A stretch of DNA of 64,000 bases from Aristolochia californica (lineage: Eukaryota; Streptophyta; Magnoliopsida; Piperales; Aristolochiaceae). Positions 24,801 to 36,800 of the stretch are shown here, piece after piece. The stretch covers positions 14,803,227 through 14,867,226 of the forward strand of contig JARWKL010000012.1 of assembly GCA_029961685.1 (NCBI GenBank), in the 5' to 3' direction. The number at the start of each line of letters is the position of its first letter. Positions within the stretch are counted from its first letter, which is position 1. Both the position numbers and the translations under genes were made by a program. Below the pieces are notes generated by a model. That model searched no databases. It was not told where the DNA came from and saw only the letters and a program-made list of their open reading frames with translations.

Positions 24801-27800
24801 TCGTCTTCATTGAAGGGTCATGAAAAAATTCACACGACTCGGTGGGACCAAGGGATATCATAGCTCCAACCTCCGTTGCAGATAAAAGAAAGTACTGCAA
24901 CAATTAATAAACAATGGAAGCTCAGTGGAGATAAAACCGTCACAAAGATCAAATGAACTTTTACAGTTACCCCTACATAGTATCACATTGGGTTTTCTTG
25001 TCAGCACTCAACAGTGCTCATTCATTGGAAGCATAACCATTTAACTATATCTACATGAAACAAGGAATATAATGGGAAACTAACATGTGAAAGCTTATAA
25101 ATAAAAACACATATATAAACCATAGTAGCGCCATAATATAGGACTCTGAAATAGTGTAAAATTGAAGAGTATCTGGAGAAGAAGTGTGAGGGAGAAGAGA
25201 GGAGAGAGAGATGAGAGATGAGTTTAGAATGACTCTAGCAAAACCCCCATCCTCTTTAATAACTTAACTTTAGGCATAATTACAATTATACCCTTATACG
25301 CTTAAACTTAATTAACTCCTTATATCTCCCACTATACATACTCAAATTTTATCAAACTTGAACTAGAGATAGATCTAAACATGTAGAACAATATAAAACC
25401 TACTCTAGAGATCACAACTGATGTAACAAGACAAAACTAACCTTCAACTATTTTTCTAACACCCTCCCTCAAGCTAGAGTATATATATCCATGAGTCCCA
25501 GCTTGTTATAGAAATACTCAAATTCTCATTTACCCAAAGCTTTACTAAACACATCCAACTTGACCACCATATCAAACATAGGAAGTGACAACCTCCTTCA
25601 CCACTGCATCTCAAATGAAGTAACAATCTACCTCAATTTGTTTAGGTTTTTCATGAAATACTGACTACCTGCACTGAATATAGTTTTTTATTGTCACTAG
25701 GGGTGGCATCGAACCGAGCCGGTTCGTGAATAGCTCGAGTTCGGCTCGGTTCAGTTCAAAATTTTCCGATCTCAAATCGAGTTCGACATTGGATTTGGAG
25801 TTTAAGTAAACGAGCCGAGCTCGAACCAGCGCCAGTTTGGTTCACGAGCTGGCTCGTTTACTTAAACAGGTGAGCCTGAGGGATTGGTCGAGAGAGGCGT
25901 TCATCTCGACTCTTCAGGTGGCATTCAGCAACAAAGGCATTCATCGAGAAACTAGGGCAACCACCCGACTCCTCTTCCTCTCCATCGATTTTCCCTCAAC
26001 AATAACCACAAAATCAGAGCGATCTTGCCACGTCTCCCATTTCTCAGCCATGTTCATCTTCGCTCTTCGCCATCTTCACTTTTCAACATCTTCATTTCCA
26101 TAGCTTCTTCCAGGAGGGTGTATTTCTCGCAATTTAATCCATGGCGCCGAAGGAAAGGAGGCCCAGGGTCAGCAGCTGGAATCCAGAGGTAATCCGCGGA
26201 ATCAACAAGTACTTCAGATCGAAAATGTATCACGAGAAAAATTCTGGTGAGAAAATCATAAATCATTGAACTCCTTGTTGATCTGCTACTGTAATCAAGT
26301 ATGTTCTTCGCCTGTTCATCTTCTATTCTCTTGATTTTCATTGGGCTGATAATTTCTATAATGATCAAGGGTTTTCGAGCTCTCCAATCACCGTCCAATC
26401 GTTCATTTGATCTGGGAACCTCAAGCAGAATACCTCCCTCTAGTCTCTCAATTCCCTACTAGTCTTCCTTCTTTCAATCACGATAGAAGCTCCATCACGA
26501 TTCTATGCAAGATATGACTAGCAAAGCCTGCTTTCATGAACAGAGAGGGATGAGAGAAGATTTTACCTCTCCTCATTCGGGTAACATTGCAAGGCCTCTT
26601 AAACTATCTCATTGATGTTAGTAAAAATCACAGCTCAATCTTGACGAAACGTCAAATGAAAGTAATAGTGGAATTAAATGAGAAAAGGGGTTTTAGGAAA
26701 TGCTTGTTCAGTTTGCAGTCTTGTACTAATAAACATTAAATAAAATAGGTTGTCGTTTACTTGTTTTCTCTGTTTGTTTTTATGGTATTTGGTAGATGCT
26801 TATGCCTTTGAGAAAGCAATCTTCAATGTCCACTATGGTACTTTAAATCATTGTTCAGTTATAGCTTCAAGAGTAGGTAAAGTTGAAGCTTTGTGGCCTA
26901 ATGGTAAGGCACCACTATTAGTAGAGATTTATGGGTTCAAATCTGGCCATTTCACATATCTCCTAGCCTACTTGTTTTTGTTTCTCTTTTATCTTTTGTA
27001 TTTTCGTTGTATATCCTAACTAAAATAGCAAAGATTTACCAAAGGGGAAGTGACAGTTGTTGCTAATGTATGTTTTCTTACTGTCATGCATGTTACTGAT
27101 GTGTTCTTATTATCACCATCATTGACAAAACCTTGTACCCATTTTGATGCTCAGCTGCATGACTTGCGTTCTTCCATCCCGATCAATCATATATTAGGTC
27201 CATTGTCAGGGCTCCCCCTCACAAATTGCATATCTTTTTCAGCCTTTTTTTTCCTCAATGCAGGAGCTAATTCTAGTAAAGCCAAATTTGCAGCTTAAAG
27301 TACTGGCCCTAGTCTCACCTTTCCTGTATTATAACTTGCCGATGATCTCATTGCTGATAAAATGATATTTATCAGTTAAACCTTTGAATGATTTGTCAGC
27401 TAAACCTTCGAATGATTTATCAGCTAAACCTCTAAATTATTATTGGATGAAGGTTATGTATAATGTGTATATGAACAATTTTATACAAAGTTTATAAACA
27501 ATTTTATGCAAGGTTTATGTAGGGGTCATGCCCAATTTTATGCAGAGGTCATGCCCAATTTTAAGTAAAATTTATGCATAATTTTATATACAATTTATTT
27601 GACATGTATTTTATGCAAAGTTTTAAATATAAGTGGAAGCTCGAACTCGGCTCGAGCTCAAGCTCGAACTCGGTTAAAATGATTGGGCTCGAACTCGATT
27701 ACAATTTTAGGCTCGAGGCTAGGCTCGGCTCGAGCTCGAGTTCAAAATATTTAAATCAAGCCCAACTCGAACATAGGCAGGTTCGGGCTCGACTCAATTC

Positions 27801-30800
27801 GATGTCACCCCTAATTGTCACAATACATAGTCATAGGCTCACCTCTCAGTAGATTCAATTCTCTGACCACCAATCTCACCCACACAAATTTATTGGCAGT
27901 ATGCGCTATGTTCAGCTTTAGCACTGGAACAGACCACAACATTTTGCTTTTTGCTCTTCCAACTTATCAAATTACCCCCAAGAAAACACAACAACCAGTG
28001 GTAGACTTTTATCAAGTTTGAACCAGCATAATCTGCATTGGTAAAGCTTTATTTTTAAATGATCATGGGGTTTAAGGAATGACCCCTTTCCAGATGACCC
28101 CTTCAAGTACGTTAATATTCTTTGTGTAGCCTCCAAATGAGCCTTGCAAGGACAATCCATAAATTGACTGACCACACTAATATGTCAGGGCGAATGACTA
28201 TGGCATATATCAGTTTGCTAACTAATTGGCAATATACCGTCTTGTCATTGAGCTCATCATTCTATTCATCATGAAGATCATGCCCAATCTCCATGGTAGT
28301 CTCTACTAGTTTGGCACCCAACAAACCATACTCCTACAACATTTCAGTGACATACTTCTGTTAGGAATTAGACGGCCTAATTCCAAACTAAAAAGAGCAA
28401 TAACAATAAACGCAAATGAGGGAAAAAGCAAGCACGAGAACAAACAAGATTTATACAGGTTCGCCTCAAGGTGAGACTACGTTTTGTCTTCCGCCACTGC
28501 AGTAATCCACTATGAAGATGAAATAGTTTACAAGAGAAATCGCACACACTCACAGGTGTTTTTCTCTAACCTCTCTTGGGCCGCAACTCAAGATCCTTCT
28601 CCGTGATAATAAACTCTAATAGTGGCGCCCCAAATATAAAGAGAAAACTAGGGCAACCGCAATACAAGAATGAAATCCCCAAACTGCCCTTAATGAAACA
28701 ACAATCAATATATCATGAACCATTCAAGGGCTCTGCCCCTCTTCCAACCCCCACGCCGACCTTACCGCAAAGGTCGATCCTCATACCGACTCAGTGTAAA
28801 GCGTTGATTAGGCTCCACAACTTAACAACTTCCTCTGTGTCAATACAAAGTCTACCTTACTTCTAGCCGCCTCAAAGCCCAAAAAATACTTAGAACCCAG
28901 ATCTTTAGTTTGAAAGTGTGTAGCAAGATATGCCTTAACCTCTTCAATGTCTGTCACATCACTACCAAATAAGATAACATCATCCACATATAGGAGCAAA
29001 ACCACAATACCAAACGATCTCTTCATGATGATCCAAGTCACAACGACTTCTAGAAAAGCCAAAAGACATAACCACCTGATTAAATTTCTCAAACCATGCG
29101 CGAGGGTTTTGTTTGAGACCATATTTAGTCTTCTTGGGTCTGCATACCTACTAGTCTCCCCCTAAGCAACATACCCAAGTGATTGCTCCATATAAACCTC
29201 TTCATCCAAGTTGCCATATAAGAAGGCATTTTAATATCAAACTACAACAATGACCACCCCTAGTTCATGGCCATAGAAATCAAAATCGGCACAGAAGATA
29301 ATCTGATAACTTGGGAGAAGGTCTCAAACACATTGACACTATAATTCTGAGAGTATCCTTAGGCTACCAACCGAGCCTTGTATCTCTCAATGGAGTTGTA
29401 GGCCTTATACTTCACAGTATATACCCAACGACATCCGACCACTGTAGCACCAGTGGGTAGGTCACATAACATCCAGGTGCCCCAATCCAAATGGTCTTCA
29501 TTTCAACATCCATGGCATGCTTCCATTGAAGAGACATAAAGAGCATCTAGCACAAAGAAGAGATAGTATAGGAGGGCAATGACAGAGGAAAGCTTTTGTA
29601 TTGGTCAGACAATGAATCAAAAGATACAAAATGTGACAGAGAATACCAAGTTCCCTTTTTTTTTTTAAATTATGCTGATTTTTATAAAGACAAAAGCTCA
29701 AAAGAGCAAATTACAAAGGAGGGAAGCCTTCCCAGACAAGGAGAGATTGCTGGGAAGTTCCGAAATTTGCCAATTTATCAGCTAAAGAGTTGATCTATGA
29801 ATGAGATTCCAATTACATTGGATAGATGATACACTGTCAACAATACAATTTGTGATAGGCCAGTGGCACCAAGGGGGAGAGCTGTCTTTGGAACACCAGC
29901 TGATGACAGTCTTCGAGTCTCCTTCAATGATTAACTTGCCATGGAGACGTTCTTTGAAAATTCGGAGGCTGAATAAAAGAGCACTAACTTCAGCAGTATT
30001 AGAATCAGCAATGCCCACCGGCCCAGCATAAGAAAGAATAGGGTCTTCATTATAACCTCTGAAAACACCACCTGCTCCAGCCGGCCCAAGACAGCCAATA
30101 GCACTACCATCGAAATTGAATTTGATGCAGTCGCAAGGGGGAGAACCCCAGATGGCCATAATCGGAGTTCTGCAGGGGCTAGTCATATGAGCGATCAAGC
30201 TCCAATTTTCCCGAAGGGAAACACCCAATAGAGCGGTAAATTCAATCCTTGTATGAAGCCAGCTCGAGATAAGGCCAACGGCATGTGAAGTTGTGTTGTC
30301 CTAAGTGCAAGTTTTGGAGTTAAATCTCCAGTTATTTCACTCAAGCCAAATGCACCATGGAACATGCGCAAGACAGGCCGAAAGCATTAATTTGCCCAAC
30401 CGAGGAAGGCAAATCCCTCTAACCATCTAAAAGGAGCCTAAGAGGTCCTGATGTAGCCCCATTGGGAGCCCAATCTTCTGAAAAATTTTCATCCAAACTT
30501 GCCAAGAAAATCCACAATGTAAGAAGACATGTTGGACTGTCTCATGCACACACCACAAAGGGGACAAGAAAGATCAGGGGCGGTGAAGCCTCTTCTATGA
30601 AGGTTGTTAGAAGTAAGGATTTGTTCTCTGATGGCCGACCACACGAAAAATTTGATTTTGCTTGACGCTAAGAATTTCCAAGCCAGATTTGCCTTGTGCT
30701 CATGCATACTGTAGTCTTGCTTTCTGATATGAGAGTAAGCAAAAGCAACAGTGAATCGGCCATTAATATTGGGCTTCTAAGTCAACTTATTAACTGTATG

Positions 30801-33800
30801 CTCCCGGATAATAATACTACTAAGTCTGGTAAGGAGAGAGCAAAAGGCCGAATATTCTTCATCATTTAGTCCCCGGCAGAACAGGAGACTCCACGATTGA
30901 TCACGCCAAGAATCAGCCACAGAGCAAGAGAGGTCTCTAGCCACCCTATACAGCCCCAAAAAACCATCCGAGAGGGAGCGGGGACTGCACCATTCATCTG
31001 ACCAGAAGAGGAGGGTCCTTCCATTGCCCGTGTGAAACAAGGTAGCATCTCTGAATACTGGGAGGAGCTTATAAATTGATTTCCATATCGGGGATAGGAG
31101 GCGAGCGGCACCACCCTCTCTCCACCAGGCTCCCGAAAACTAAAGGTAGAATTTGACCATATTCCTCCATAGACTATTATGCTTGATGTTGAAGTTCCAA
31201 ATCCATTTGAGCCTAAGAGTTTTGTTTATTTCCTTCGTAGGCCGGATGCCTAATCCTCCCCTATTATGAGGCATACAAATATTCTTTCAACTAACCAAAT
31301 GGTCTCTAAAGGTGTCTTTTGATCCTCTCCAGAGAAATCGCCAACGGATGGGGTCAATTTTAGAGCAAACGGAGGTCAAACAGTGCATAAATGATAGCAG
31401 ATAATTTGGCAGCCCTGCCAGACAAAACTTGAGGAGAGTGAGACGCCCCGCTGTAGATAGGAGCTTAACCCTCCAAGTGGCTAGCCTCTTTTCAAATTTC
31501 TCAATGAGGGGGAACTAGAGTGACGCCGAAGGCCCTGAATCAAAAAGTGAGAGCCCAAGATATGTAGTTGGAAAATTTTCCACAGAGCATCCCATGTAAT
31601 CAGCCATATCTCAAAGCTCAGTTGGATCGATGTTGTAGCCTAAAAGAAGTTTTTTTTCCAGTTTATGTTCTAACGAGAAACCAATTCAAATAATCCCACA
31701 ACAACACGCAGTTTTCTGATCTGGTCCATAGTACCAATCCCAAAGCAAATAGTATCATCTACAAACTGGAGGATCGGTATATCAAAGGTTGTGCAATCCG
31801 TCGTGGGGAGGACCCATCCTATGTTCTTGGGTGAGTAGATCAAGGAGGTTAGATATTCTACCACCACATTGAAGAGCAAGGGGAAAAGGGGGTCTCCCTA
31901 TCTGATTCCCCTGGTTCCCTTAAAATACCCACAAACTGATCCGTTGAGAAGGACGGAGTAACTTACAGAGGAAATGCAGCTTTGGATCCAGAAGCGTCAT
32001 TTTTTCCCAAATCCCATCTTCCTCTTGAGGGTGTCCAGAAACTTCCATTTACTCTTTCAAATGCTTTTCCGAAGTCAAGCTTGAGGATGATTCTAGGGAG
32101 TTTGAGAACCTTGAAATGGTGGATACGTTCGTGACATGCCATGGCCGAATCAAGAATGTTCATTCCCTTAATGAAAGCACTTTGGCCATGGTGAATGGCA
32201 ATAGGGAGGACCGCCCTGAGGCGATTACCAAGGAGGTGCGCAATCACCTTATATGCACTGGTGGTGAGACTGATCAGCCGAAAGTCGGATGGGAGCTCTG
32301 CCCCATCTTTTTTAGGGATGAGGACAATGAACGAGTCTCCAATGCTCCTATATCTGATGTCATGTTGATAAAAAGAGTAGGCCATGCCAAAAATGTTGTC
32401 TCTGCTGAAGGGCCAGCAGCAACGATAAAATTCCCCGTTGAATCCGTCTGGGCCCGGAGCGCAATCAGAGGAAGACCAAGGGCTGCAATTTCAATTTCCC
32501 GGCTGGAGAAGGGGAGCTCAATGAGGTTTGTTGCAGCTGATGGAATAACCTGGAAGTGAACCCATTGGAAGAAAGGGCGGACTGGCTAGAGATCAGAGTA
32601 TAAATCTATAAAAAAATTCACCAATGAGTCTGAAATAAGGATTCGGTCCAAGGTGATCTCATCATTGACACTAAGCATGGTGATGCAGTTGGCCCTTCTT
32701 CGTGCAGAGGCGACTGCATGGAAGAATTTAGTATTAGCATCCCCATCGAAGAACCATTTGAATCTTACACATTGCTTCCAGTGCACGAGTTCGCTGTGGG
32801 CGAACGACTGCAATTGCCCTTGAAGGGCATACCTTTGAGAGACTTCCGGAGAAGAGAGACATCTAGACTCCTCCTCGTCAAGAGCGGCTATCTGAGCAAG
32901 GGCATTGGCTCTCTCAACCGAGGAAGAGGCCTTCTTATCAGAGGCCCAGGACCGTAGCAACGGCTTCAACATCTTGAGCTTGATTGGGAAGGTCCACCCG
33001 CTCGAGCCAGCAATGGTCATATTCTCCCAGAAGGATTGGATAGAAATATCAAAAGAGGGTCCACCATCCAATTATTATTGAATCTGAAAGAGGGGTGGGG
33101 AGTGGGGGGTGGGGGGTGGGGCATCTGCTAAAATGGGTATCAACCACAATCGGCCAATGATCGGAGACGACTCGGTTGAGCACTTTATCAGAGACATTGT
33201 TGGCTAAGAAATGGTCAAGCTTGGCGAGGACGGGGGGTTGTCTGCCATTTGACCAAGTGTAGGTCTCCCCAGATAGGGTAATCTCGTCCAAGTCCCAGTT
33301 GCCAATAAAATCAGCAAAGAGCCTCATGGAGGTTGTGATTCTCCGGGACAGCGGGGATTTCTCATGGCACAAGTCAGTAGCATTGAAGTCGCTCGTAAGC
33401 ATAAGAGGAATAGGCCACATCTGACAAGTCCTCGATAGGTCATCCCAAAAAAGGTGGCGCTCGTGGTGTCTGGTAGGGCCATAGACACCTACTTGGCACC
33501 AAATGTTCTGCGAACCTTTGTCTCGCAATTTGATGCCAAGGGAGTAACAGCCACAGCAACGATCAAACACCTCAATAATACAGGTTTCCCACACCAGTAG
33601 GATGCCGCCAGCCGATCCCACTGCATTCACTGAAGCCCAGTCGGGCTTCTTGAGGGGCCACAAATCTCAGATATATCCAAGGGAAAGAAAAGTTGCCTTG
33701 GTTCCTTGAAGAACAGTTACATTTACCTTGGTAGAGGCAAGGAGGTCACGAATGGAGGCGCGGCGACGCAAAGACCCAATTCCACAAACATTCCAGTAGA

Positions 33801-36800
33801 GAATAATCATTGATCATTTTTCTTCTTTTTTGACATCTCGATGGGTGGTGGTCTCTCGGGAGAGGCTCCGTGAAGACGGTGCCCATCACCTTAGCAAGTT
33901 CCACTATCTAGGCCCAAGTTTCTGGGTCGTATTTTTGTTGTTCTAACTAGAGAACAGCCACAAACTTTTGAGCTCTTGCACCCGGCTCTGGAAGGATGAA
34001 ATCACTTGTCTTTGGGTTGCGGGGGTATCGAGTGGTGGCACAGGGTCCTCCCTGGAGAAGTTGTCTCAGCTGGCCTCTAGCCAACGCCGGTAAGTGACAA
34101 CGGGAGGAGGAAAAAGGTTTTGCATGTGACCACAGGGAGCACGCTCGCTAGTTCCAGACTTTGCGTCAAAGAGGTAATTTTCGGGGTGGGGATTTCTCGG
34201 AGGTGAGGAAGGGGGAGAGTCCATTATCCTGGGGGAAGCTTGAGGGGTGTGAGGGCTATGGGGATGATTTATAGGGGGGCGCATGTGAGGGTCTCAATGG
34301 GAGGGGAAAGTGAGGTTGAAGTTATTTATGGGGTTAAGACGGGGGGTGGATGGCAGCTGGAAGTTTGGGGTAGGTTCTGTTTGGACCAAGGATATTTTCT
34401 ATGGGGGACAGGGATGGGTGAGTAATGTGTCGGATAAGTGGGAAGGAAAATCGAAGGGTCAGCAAGAATAGATCTCGTGCCAGCTGTAAAACTGCCTGGG
34501 GAGAATCAAATCTGCAGGGGTGCGCGCAGAGTTCAGAGGTGCTGCTACTCCCAGAGCATTGACTGGCTATGTGGTTTCCAGAGGCTTGGCTGTGATTTTA
34601 GGGACCACATCTCTAAAGTCATCCATCTCTGCAATGCTAATGTGGAACTAGTACCACGCTTTGTCCACCATAATGCATCTAAAATATTGCCCTTCACTAG
34701 GGCAAAGAGGTTGATGAGGATCCGGGCCTCATCAAGACGATAGTAGTGCTCCGTGAGTGGGTCCAAAGCAATGATGGAGCCAAACTCAAAGACGACTCTC
34801 GAGAAAACCACCTTCTGCCAGAGCTCAAAAGGAAGTCCGGTAACAGTAACCCATTGGTCGTACTAGCTGGAGGGTGCCAAGGGGAGCCACTCTGAGACCC
34901 CGGTGATGCCTGAGGTGGTGTGGGGTGAGAGAGCAAGAGCCGCAGAAGACTCCTGCTAGATTCCAAAATGAACAAGCCAAGTTTGGGGGCTGAGGTAGGA
35001 GATTCTAGGAGTGTAAAGGAGGTGAAGTTTGTCAATCAACCAGTGAAGAATGCTAGATTTGACGACGTCGGGGGATGTTTGGATGAAAATGGAGCGAGTC
35101 AAAATTATGTGCCCGTCATGGAGAAGGTTTGGTGGGATTTGGATGGTTTTGGGGGGAGACTGAGGTGTGGTTTAGGGGCAATTCAGGAAGTTGCGGGGGG
35201 AGGGTGTTTGGTGTTGTTGAGTCTCGGGGAGGAATGGTGGGAATCTTTCTCTGACATTGCCGGGGAGGATTGGCGCTTCTGCTAGAACGAGCGTCGGGGA
35301 GAAGCACTGGAGAGCTACGGCTTCTTTCCAGCCAAAACCCAAGTTTGTGGCCTCGGGGATGAACAATCTGGCCAAAACGGTAGTTCCTCTTCTGTGGGTG
35401 ACCTGACATTCCCGGCGACCACGAAAGGTAGTCACCGAGAAGAGGAAGATCGAATCCCGTGACCAGAGTTCGCGGGATCTTTCTGTTTTCGTGGTTGCTC
35501 TCTGGAATTGAAGTCTGAAGCTATGGATTGCTTCTACTGGAACGCAAATGAAGGAGAGTTTTGATCCGTCAGCTGAAGAGAAGTGGATCATTGAACCAGT
35601 TTTTTGAACGACTTTCTCAATGGTAACTCTTGCAATTTCTGTAGCTGAAGCGGAAAAGGTTGTTTCGCTTCTTCCGTCGGGAGACCGTCTGCCAGCAGGC
35701 TTCGTGGTCCTCCATCGGAGCCTCTGAAGGCTCGCCGGAGCGGTGGTTGGACGAGTCCAACCGTCTATAGGATCTTCTTCCTCGTCGTGAAGAGAAATCT
35801 CTTGCAGTTCTTCTCATCACAGCTTAGTCGCGTCTTTTGCTGGCGTCGGAGATGGTTGTAGTGACCCTGCCAGAGTGGCGGTGACTGTGAAGTGCGGTCC
35901 AGTCGCCGGGCGTGGGGACAATGACCGCTGGAGGGACTCTCACCCATGGTGGTGTTCGGCGCACGTTAGCAATTTTGAAATCACACGGCGCATGATACGA
36001 TAGCAAACTCCTTCATACCAAGTTCCTTTATGAAAACCTTTTTGAAGGGCAATAGGAAGGCGACAATCACTTACCTTAGGATCCACAGACAAAGAAGGTT
36101 CATGATCAGGTGTGAGAGAAGGACCTAACGGATGGTGTTGAGTCACATGCCATCTATGATATACCTGTAGTGGTTTCTCTGCAGTAGAATTAGATGAAGG
36201 ACCAGGAACATCCTCCACAAGAGTGGGGACAACTGTCTTGGGACCAATAGTAGATGGAAACACATCTATGGTGGATGAAGTAAAGAATGGAGTATCCTCA
36301 AAAATTGTCACATATGCAAATACAAATGTGTTCTTAGTAGAAGAACAGAAGCATTTGTATACAAGAATATCCCAAGAAAACACACTTTACTACACAAGGA
36401 GATAGTTTATCCCTAAATGAACCAAAAGACGTGCAAACATACACATCCAAAAACACAAAGAGTAATAGAAATAATGTGACAGATGGCATCAACACTCATA
36501 CAGGGATTTCACCTCCAAGATCAGAGGAAGGCATCTTGTTGATGAGAAAGCAGGCAATAAGAACCACATCACCTCAATGTGATTTGGGTACATTCATGTG
36601 TGGTAACATAGTGCATGCCACTTTTAGAAATGGTGATTCTTACGCTCAGCTACTCCATTTTGTTGTGGAGTAAAAATACAGGAGATTGATGTATAATACC
36701 ATGACTTTGATAAAACACATCAAATTTTTATTCATAAACTCCAAACCATTATCAATGTGAAGCGCACGAATAGAAGTATCAAACTGATTTTTTATTTCAT

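Larger units (their letters stand above)
25698..27813. mobile_element. Non-autonomous hAT-like element carrying gene sequence
   Basis: The ends are TAGGGGTGGCATCGAA and its inverse with one mismatch, and it is flanked by a perfect 8-bp duplication ATTGTCAC (25690-25697 and 27814-27821), the hAT hallmark. Both subterminal regions hold arrays of GCTCGAG/GAACTCGG-type motifs (25700-25860 and 27640-27810). No transposase is seen. Inside are the start of an RPL6-like gene (26141) and a tRNA-derived SINE-like stretch (26890). Confidence 0.93.
29655..36014 (-). mobile_element. Near full-length L1-type LINE (6.36 kb)
   Basis: A 12-bp duplication ATACCAAGTTCC at 29643-29654 and 36015-36026 brackets it, and a T-run at 29655-29666 is its tail. 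It holds a leader, ORF1 (about 35820-34540) and ORF2 with endonuclease, RT, zf-RVT and RNase H. Stops and shifts are spread throughout, so it is inactive. It lies in the copia between integrase and RT. Confidence 0.94.

Noticed and set aside
26054..26398. 114-codon minus frame in the hAT-like element
   Set aside because: It is antisense to the RPL6-like exon, which explains the open frame better.
34066..35591. Plus-strand frames of 60-105 codons
   Set aside because: Shadows of the GC-rich LINE ORF1 on the minus strand.
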